From positions 1-46,402 of the forward strand of contig NZ_LWUA01000254.1 in the NCBI RefSeq assembly GCF_005222955.1: DNA of 46,402 nucleotides, written 5' to 3'. A model generated the notes under the pieces. That model worked only from the letters and a program-made list of their open reading frames with translations. It did no database searches and was not told the DNA's origin. The position numbers and the translations under genes are program-made. This document shows, piece by piece, positions 43,060 to 46,402 of this stretch (position 1 is its first letter; each line of letters opens with the position of its first letter). The DNA comes from Blastococcus sp. CCUG 61487 (lineage in GTDB: Bacteria > Actinomycetota > Actinomycetes > Mycobacteriales > Geodermatophilaceae).

Positions 43060-43109
43060 TCCAGCCTTCCAAGCTGGCCATGCGGGTTCGATTCCCGTCA
43101 CCCGCTCCA
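43060..43109 (+). tRNA. Partial tRNA-Gly(TCC), 3' part only; probable attachment-site remnant
   Basis: The anticodon arm is perfect (CCAGC, loop CTTCCAA with anticodon TCC, GCTGG), followed by a 4-base variable loop, the T arm (GCGGG, TTCGATT, CCCGT), acceptor strand CACCCGC, T and an encoded CCA. The matching 5' acceptor GCGGGTG and the D arm are missing: upstream sequence (GCGATGAGGG...) does not fit. Integrases commonly recombine within the 3' half of tRNAs and leave exactly such a fragment at the far end of the island. Confidence 0.8.
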
Positions 43110-43341
43110 CGTCTCGACCAGCTCGTGCGCCCGTCCGGTCAGTTCAGCGGGCCTGTGGCGCCGCTCTTGTGCTCAACGGCGGATGACCTCGTCGTCGTAC
43201 CGCTACAGCGCAGCGATCACGGGCCCGCCGACGCACGAGCGGCGCGCCGGGACTCCGCCCATGGCCCGAAGTCCGAGGCGAACTGCGTACACGGGTTGCC
43301 TCGTCGCCTGCTGTCGGACGCTGATTGCCAGCGCACGCCGA
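43110..43341. other. Non-coding stretch right of the partial tRNA
   Basis: 232 bases between the tRNA fragment and the MocR stop codon. Nothing recognised. Confidence 0.4.
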
Positions 43342-44787
43342 TCAGAGCACGGATGGAAGGTGCTGGTCTGCGGGAACTCGGTGGGGAGAGCTCTGAATCT
43401 CGTTCCAGCAGTCGGCAAGAACTGTGATGCCGCGCTCGAGGTCCGGCAGCGGCGCGGTGAAGGGCAGCCGCAGGAAGCGCTCGTGGGAGCCGTCGACGGT
43501 GAACCGCGGGCCGGCGGAGATCGCCAGGCCACGTGTATGGCACAGCAGTGCGAGCGCGGAGCTGACCGGCCGGTCGAGACCGACCCACAGCGACAGGCCA
43601 CCCTGGACCATCGGGACCTGCCAGGTCGGCAGACGATCCCGCACATGCCTGCACAACGCGTCGCGGTGGGCGCGGAGCTGGGCAGAACGGCGGTTGAGCA
43701 GGTCGGGTAGTGCCTGCATCACCCGGACGCCGACCATCTGCTCCATCTGAGGATTTCCCAGGTCACCAGCCGGGCGCGCCTGGACGAGGCGCTGGATGAT
43801 GCTGCGCTCGGCCCGGACCCAGCCCAGGCGCAGGCCGCCCCAGACCGTCTTGCTGAGCGAACCGACGGTGAGCACTGTAGAACCGGCGCCGGTCATTCGG
43901 TGGCCGTGGCGGGCGAACGGGCCGTCGTCCCAGGGCCGATCGATGGTGAGTTCGGCGGTTGTCTCGTCGACCAGCAGGGTCGTGCCGGCGCGCCGGGCGG
44001 CGGTGAGTACCCGAACGCGATCCTCCGGCAGCATGGATGCTCCGGTCGGGTTGTGAAAGTCCGGCATGAGATAGGCCAGGGCCGGCCGAAGGCGCCCGAG
44101 CAGGTCGATCAAGTGGTCGATGTCCCATCCCTCAGCGGAAACCGGCGTGACGGTGAGCCGGGCGCCGGCGCGGCGCAGCGCTTCGTAGGCGTAGGGGTAG
44201 GTGGGTGACTCGACCAGGGCGTGGTCTCCCCGGTGGAGCAGGGTATGGGCCACCAAGGCTATGGCGTGCTGAGCGCCCAGGGTGATCAGGATCTGGTCGG
44301 GCGCGGTCGGCAGCCCGCGCTCGGTGAAGCGCTGAGCGACAGCCGTACGCAGACCGGGGTTGCCCAGCAGGTCCACTTCTGGCCCGTCCAACGCGGCCAG
44401 GAAGTCCTTGCCCATGCTGGCCACCAGCTCGTCGAGCCCCTCGACCGGCGGAGACAAGGCGTGCGCGAAGTCGACTGCGTGCTGCGAGGCGGCCTCCGCA
44501 TGCGGCAGGGTCGCCACACTCCCGGAGCCGCGGACGCTCACCAGGTGGCCGGTCTCGCGCAACGCCTGGTAGGCCGCAACAACAGTGGTGCGGCTGCGCC
44601 GCAAGGCGGCGGCGATCTCACGCTCGGAGGGCAGCCTGGTCCCTGCTGGAACGCGGCCATCCCTGATCAGAAGGCGTAGACGCTCGGCCAGAGCAACGTA
44701 GGCGTGGCCGTCGCCGTTCCACTCCCCCAGCAGGCCCACCAGCGCGCGGGCGGACAGCCGCGCCCCCCGCTCAACCACCTTGCTCAT
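43342..44787 (-). CDS. MocR/PdxR-type GntR regulator with aminotransferase domain
   Basis: A 481-residue chimera. A GntR winged helix (about 25-95: VPAGTRLPSEREIAAALRRSR) is joined to a fold-type I PLP aminotransferase domain (about 120-465) with NPTGASMLPEDR and the PLP-lysine motif LTVGSLSKTVWGGLRLGW. These regulators sense PLP or amino compounds and control vitamin B6, GABA, taurine or export genes. An inverted repeat overlaps its start codon, which suggests autoregulation and control of the divergent micro-gene. Confidence 0.9.
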   Translation of the reverse strand: MSKVVERGARLSARALVGLLGEWNGDGHAYVALAERLRLLIRDGRVPAGTRLPSEREIAAALRRSRTTVVAAYQALRETGHLVSVRGSGSVATLPHAEAASQHAVDFAHALSPPVEGLDELVASMGKDFLAALDGPEVDLLGNPGLRTAVAQRFTERGLPTAPDQILITLGAQHAIALVAHTLLHRGDHALVESPTYPYAYEALRRAGARLTVTPVSAEGWDIDHLIDLLGRLRPALAYLMPDFHNPTGASMLPEDRVRVLTAARRAGTTLLVDETTAELTIDRPWDDGPFARHGHRMTGAGSTVLTVGSLSKTVWGGLRLGWVRAERSIIQRLVQARPAGDLGNPQMEQMVGVRVMQALPDLLNRRSAQLRAHRDALCRHVRDRLPTWQVPMVQGGLSLWVGLDRPVSSALALLCHTRGLAISAGPRFTVDGSHERFLRLPFTAPLPDLERGITVLADCWNEIQSSPHRVPADQHLPSVL

Positions 44788-44814
44788 CGGTCCACTATCT
44801 CCGACTGGACCGAT
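44786..44814. promoter_or_regulatory. MocR operator candidate
   Basis: ATCGGTCCA (44786-44794), 11 bases, TGGACCGAT (44806-44814): a perfect 9-bp inverted repeat that includes the first base of the MocR start codon. A related direct copy, GGATGGCGATAC, follows near 44838-44849. Confidence 0.6.
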
Positions 44815-44873
44815 ACACGGTAGTCAGAGCCCGATTGGATGGCGATACGCAGGTCCACTCGGAGGGAGATTCG

Positions 44874-45008
44874 GTGCTCATCTGGTGCCTGACGGTGGGC
44901 GCTCTGTCCCTGCTCGGGATCGGCGCGGCGGTCCGTCTCGTGTACACCGGCAACCCGGGTCCGCTCCCGACCCTGGACCACTACGCCACTCGCGCCCCAT
45001 TGCCGTGA
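44874..45008 (+). CDS. 44-residue single-pass membrane micro-protein
   Basis: GTG at 44874 is preceded by GGAGGGAG with 5-base spacing. The first 25 residues form one hydrophobic helix (LTVGALSLLGIGAAVRLVY), followed by a short Pro-rich polar tail ending PLP. It is divergent from the MocR regulator, so it may be its target. No family is recognised. Two other frames here are open but lack a Shine-Dalgarno. Confidence 0.5.
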   Translation: MLIWCLTVGALSLLGIGAAVRLVYTGNPGPLPTLDHYATRAPLP

Positions 45009-45141
45009 AAGGGACGTGAAAGACGCTGGACCGCAGGGCTTCTGTCAGGCACCAACTTCGGACGCATGACGGCGCAGGGGTCGGGGGACCAACCCGGGCG
45101 AACGATGGTGACTGCAGTGCAACGGTGGCCAAGGGGCGGCC

Positions 45142-45851
45142 ATGCGCTCGGAACAGGCAAGTGAGCTGCTGCTGGCCGAGACCGCCGCCTCGATCGGCAG
45201 CACGTCCGAGCGCGCGCACGCGATGCTCGAGGTCCTCCGTCGGATCATCCCGTTCGACAGCGCCTTCCTGGCGTTCGCCGACCCGCTGGGCCACGGCTAC
45301 CACTCCCTGGTGAGCGTCGACCTGGACGTGCGGACCGCGGAGTTCCTCGCCGGCCCCCAAGTCGCGCGGGACATCGAGGCCACCGGGACCGATCGGGCAC
45401 GTCCGCCGTTGGGCCCGTCGGACCTGCCCTACCCGGCCGAGGAACTGCCGACCTGGGCCGAGTGCCTGATCCCCTCCGGTATCCACCAGGGGCTGGGCGT
45501 TGCCCTGTTCGCACCCGGGAGGCGGCACGTCGGCCATCTCGCAGGGCTATCCGGCAGCCGGCAGCCTCCGTCTCCGGCCATCCGGCGCCGGCTCGGGCGG
45601 CTGGCGCCGGTGTTCGCGCGCGGAATCGACCCGATGCGTTCCCTGATCGCTGCAGCGCGGCTGGTCCGGGGGGCCACCGCAGCTGTGGTGCTGCGGGGGG
45701 ACGGCGGCTGCCAGGCGCTGCCGGGCATGCCGGTGGATGCGCGGCTCGTGGACCGCTCCCCCGTCCTGGCCGCCGCACGCGAGCGGGTGGCCGACGGGCA
45801 CCTCTACTCCTCGTTCCTCTGGCCGGTGGGTGGCTCACACGCCCCCGCTGG
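45142..45851 (+). pseudogene. LuxR-family regulator, N-terminal part without helix-turn-helix
   Basis: About 235 residues of a GAF-like sensor: AHAMLEVLRRIIPFDSAFLAF, LIPSGIHQGLGVALFAPG and ADGHLYSSFLWPVGG. This N-terminal domain is normally followed by a LuxR helix-turn-helix in related actinobacterial proteins. Here recognisable sequence stops at about 45850 and the frame runs on into noise to 46119 over a pterin dehydratase fragment in another frame. ATG at 45142 after GGGGCGG. Confidence 0.6.
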
Positions 45852-46045
45852 AGCGCCACCGGCCCCTGCGCGACGCCGTCGCGCGCGCCGAGCAGGACAC
45901 GACCCACCATGCGCGGGTCGAGCACCTGCAGGACACGATGACCTTCGAGGTCTGGACGCATTCGCTCGACCGCGTGACCGACATGGACGTCGAGCTGGCC
46001 CGACGGATCGACGCGGCGATCGCCGCCGTCGGATCCCACGGCTGA
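45838..46045 (+). pseudogene. 4a-hydroxytetrahydrobiopterin dehydratase, C-terminal fragment
   Basis: VARAEQDTTHHARVEHL and MTFEVWTHSLDRVTDMDV then ELARRIDAAI fit the last 60 residues of pterin-4a-carbinolamine dehydratase, with the His-His pair and the later WTH histidine of the active site in the correct spacing. No start or N-terminal half is present; it begins at the point where the LuxR-like gene loses its identity. A deletion joining the two genes explains both. Confidence 0.6.
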
Positions 46046-46096
46046 GCCGCCCACGAGCGCCAAGACACCCACGACCATCAATCGGAAGGCACCACC

Positions 46097-46402
46097 GTGA
46101 CCGATCCGCTCACCCCTGAGGACGTCCTGCGGTACCTGGAGGACGTCGACTACCCGGCGGGCAAGGAGGCCCTGGTCGACGCAGCCGAGCGGGCTGGCGC
46201 ATCGGAGGCGGTGATCCGCAGCCTCCGGGCCATCCCGCCGGTCGAATACCGCAGGCGCGCGGAGGTGGCGCGATCGGTGCACGTCGACCCCGGCGCCGGC
46301 CGATCGGCGAGCCGGGCGGCCGGGCAGCCCGCACCCGTGCCCCCGCGGGGCTCGCGGAGCACATGCGCGGGCCCCGCTAGGTGTTCTGCCCTGACAGGTT
46401 GG
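46097..46402 (+). CDS. DUF2795 domain protein, partial at window end
   Basis: GTG at 46097 follows GGAAGG. DVLRYLEDVDYPAGKEALVD, AGASEAVIRSLRAIPP and EYRRRAEVARSV match DUF2795 small proteins. The frame stays open to the end of the window. From about 46300 the neighbouring frame (ending GLAEHMRGPR and a TAG at 46378) looks more like the natural C-terminus, so a one-base shift near 46290 is possible. Confidence 0.65.
   Translation, partial: MTDPLTPEDVLRYLEDVDYPAGKEALVDAAERAGASEAVIRSLRAIPPVEYRRRAEVARSVHVDPGAGRSASRAAGQPAPVPPRGSRSTCAGPARCSALTGW

Noticed and set aside
43020-43109. A complete tRNA-Gly gene
   Set aside because: The 5' acceptor strand (GCGGGTG) and D arm cannot be found directly upstream, so the molecule could not fold or be processed as a full tRNA.
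44780-45019. A 79-codon plus-strand frame over the micro-gene
   Set aside because: It starts inside the MocR operator with no Shine-Dalgarno, and its product is Gly/Arg/Pro-rich. The overlapping 44-codon frame has a strong Shine-Dalgarno and a membrane helix.
1-46402. CRISPR array, IS element with terminal repeats, transposase or phage genes
   Set aside because: I looked for regularly spaced repeats, DDE or serine/tyrosine recombinase motifs and flanking inverted repeats and saw none, even around the displaced aroA-SRAP block.

Overview
This is a GC-rich actinobacterial chromosome segment. Its codon style, the alkR/AraC-, TetR- and AcoR-type regulators and the hypothetical families suggest Geodermatophilaceae or a close relative; that placement is my inference, not a database result. 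Most of it reads as a catabolic accessory region for oxidising hydrophobic, alicyclic or chain-type carbon compounds, with many CoA-thioester enzymes and many regulators. Signs of rearrangement are scattered through it: truncated genes, frameshifts, a displaced core-gene block and a partial tRNA.

Layout. 1-2.9 kb: an MMPL exporter and a small membrane protein. 2.9-10.7 kb: an acyl-CoA operon (acyl-CoA ligase, hotdog thioesterase, BtrH-like acyltransferase, dienelactone hydrolase) divergent from a TetR regulator, then an acyl-CoA dehydrogenase / metallo-beta-lactamase-fold hydrolase pair divergent from an EthD-like protein. An 18-bp inverted repeat is shared by the two divergent promoters. 10.8-13.8 kb: a broken MFS exporter whose middle is replaced by a block with aroA (5' part), an intact succinate-semialdehyde dehydrogenase and the start of an SRAP gene. 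13.9-18.5 kb: an SDR, an esterase, a Baeyer-Villiger monooxygenase (BVMO) and an AraC activator. 18.6-25 kb: a MarR/MFS exporter pair between two related small proteins, and a TetR/MMPL pair with two tandem operators. 25-29.4 kb: a CYP153-like P450 with its ferredoxin and ferredoxin reductase, a DUF1059 protein and a TetR. 29.5-33.9 kb: an esterase and an internally deleted BVMO, divergent from an AcoR-type activator. 34-36.7 kb: a natural BVMO-esterase fusion. 37.4-42.6 kb: a two-subunit acyl-CoA dehydrogenase, a FadD19-like ligase and another alpha/beta hydrolase. 43.06 kb: the 3' part of a tRNA-Gly(TCC), probably an integration-site scar. 43.3-46.4 kb: a MocR regulator, a micro membrane protein, a LuxR-like/pterin dehydratase junction and a DUF2795 protein running off the end.

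How the genes fit together. The P450 system could hydroxylate an alkyl or cyclic substrate, the SDR could oxidise alcohol to ketone, the BVMOs could convert ketone to ester or lactone, and the paired HSL-type esterases could open it. Ligases and dehydrogenases would then feed the acids into beta-oxidation. The BVMO + esterase pair appears three times in three forms (adjacent genes, adjacent with a broken BVMO, and one fused polypeptide). The two intact BVMO promoters share a 16-of-18-base element. The partial tRNA suggests that the sequence to its left belongs to an integrated island and that its right side is older chromosome.
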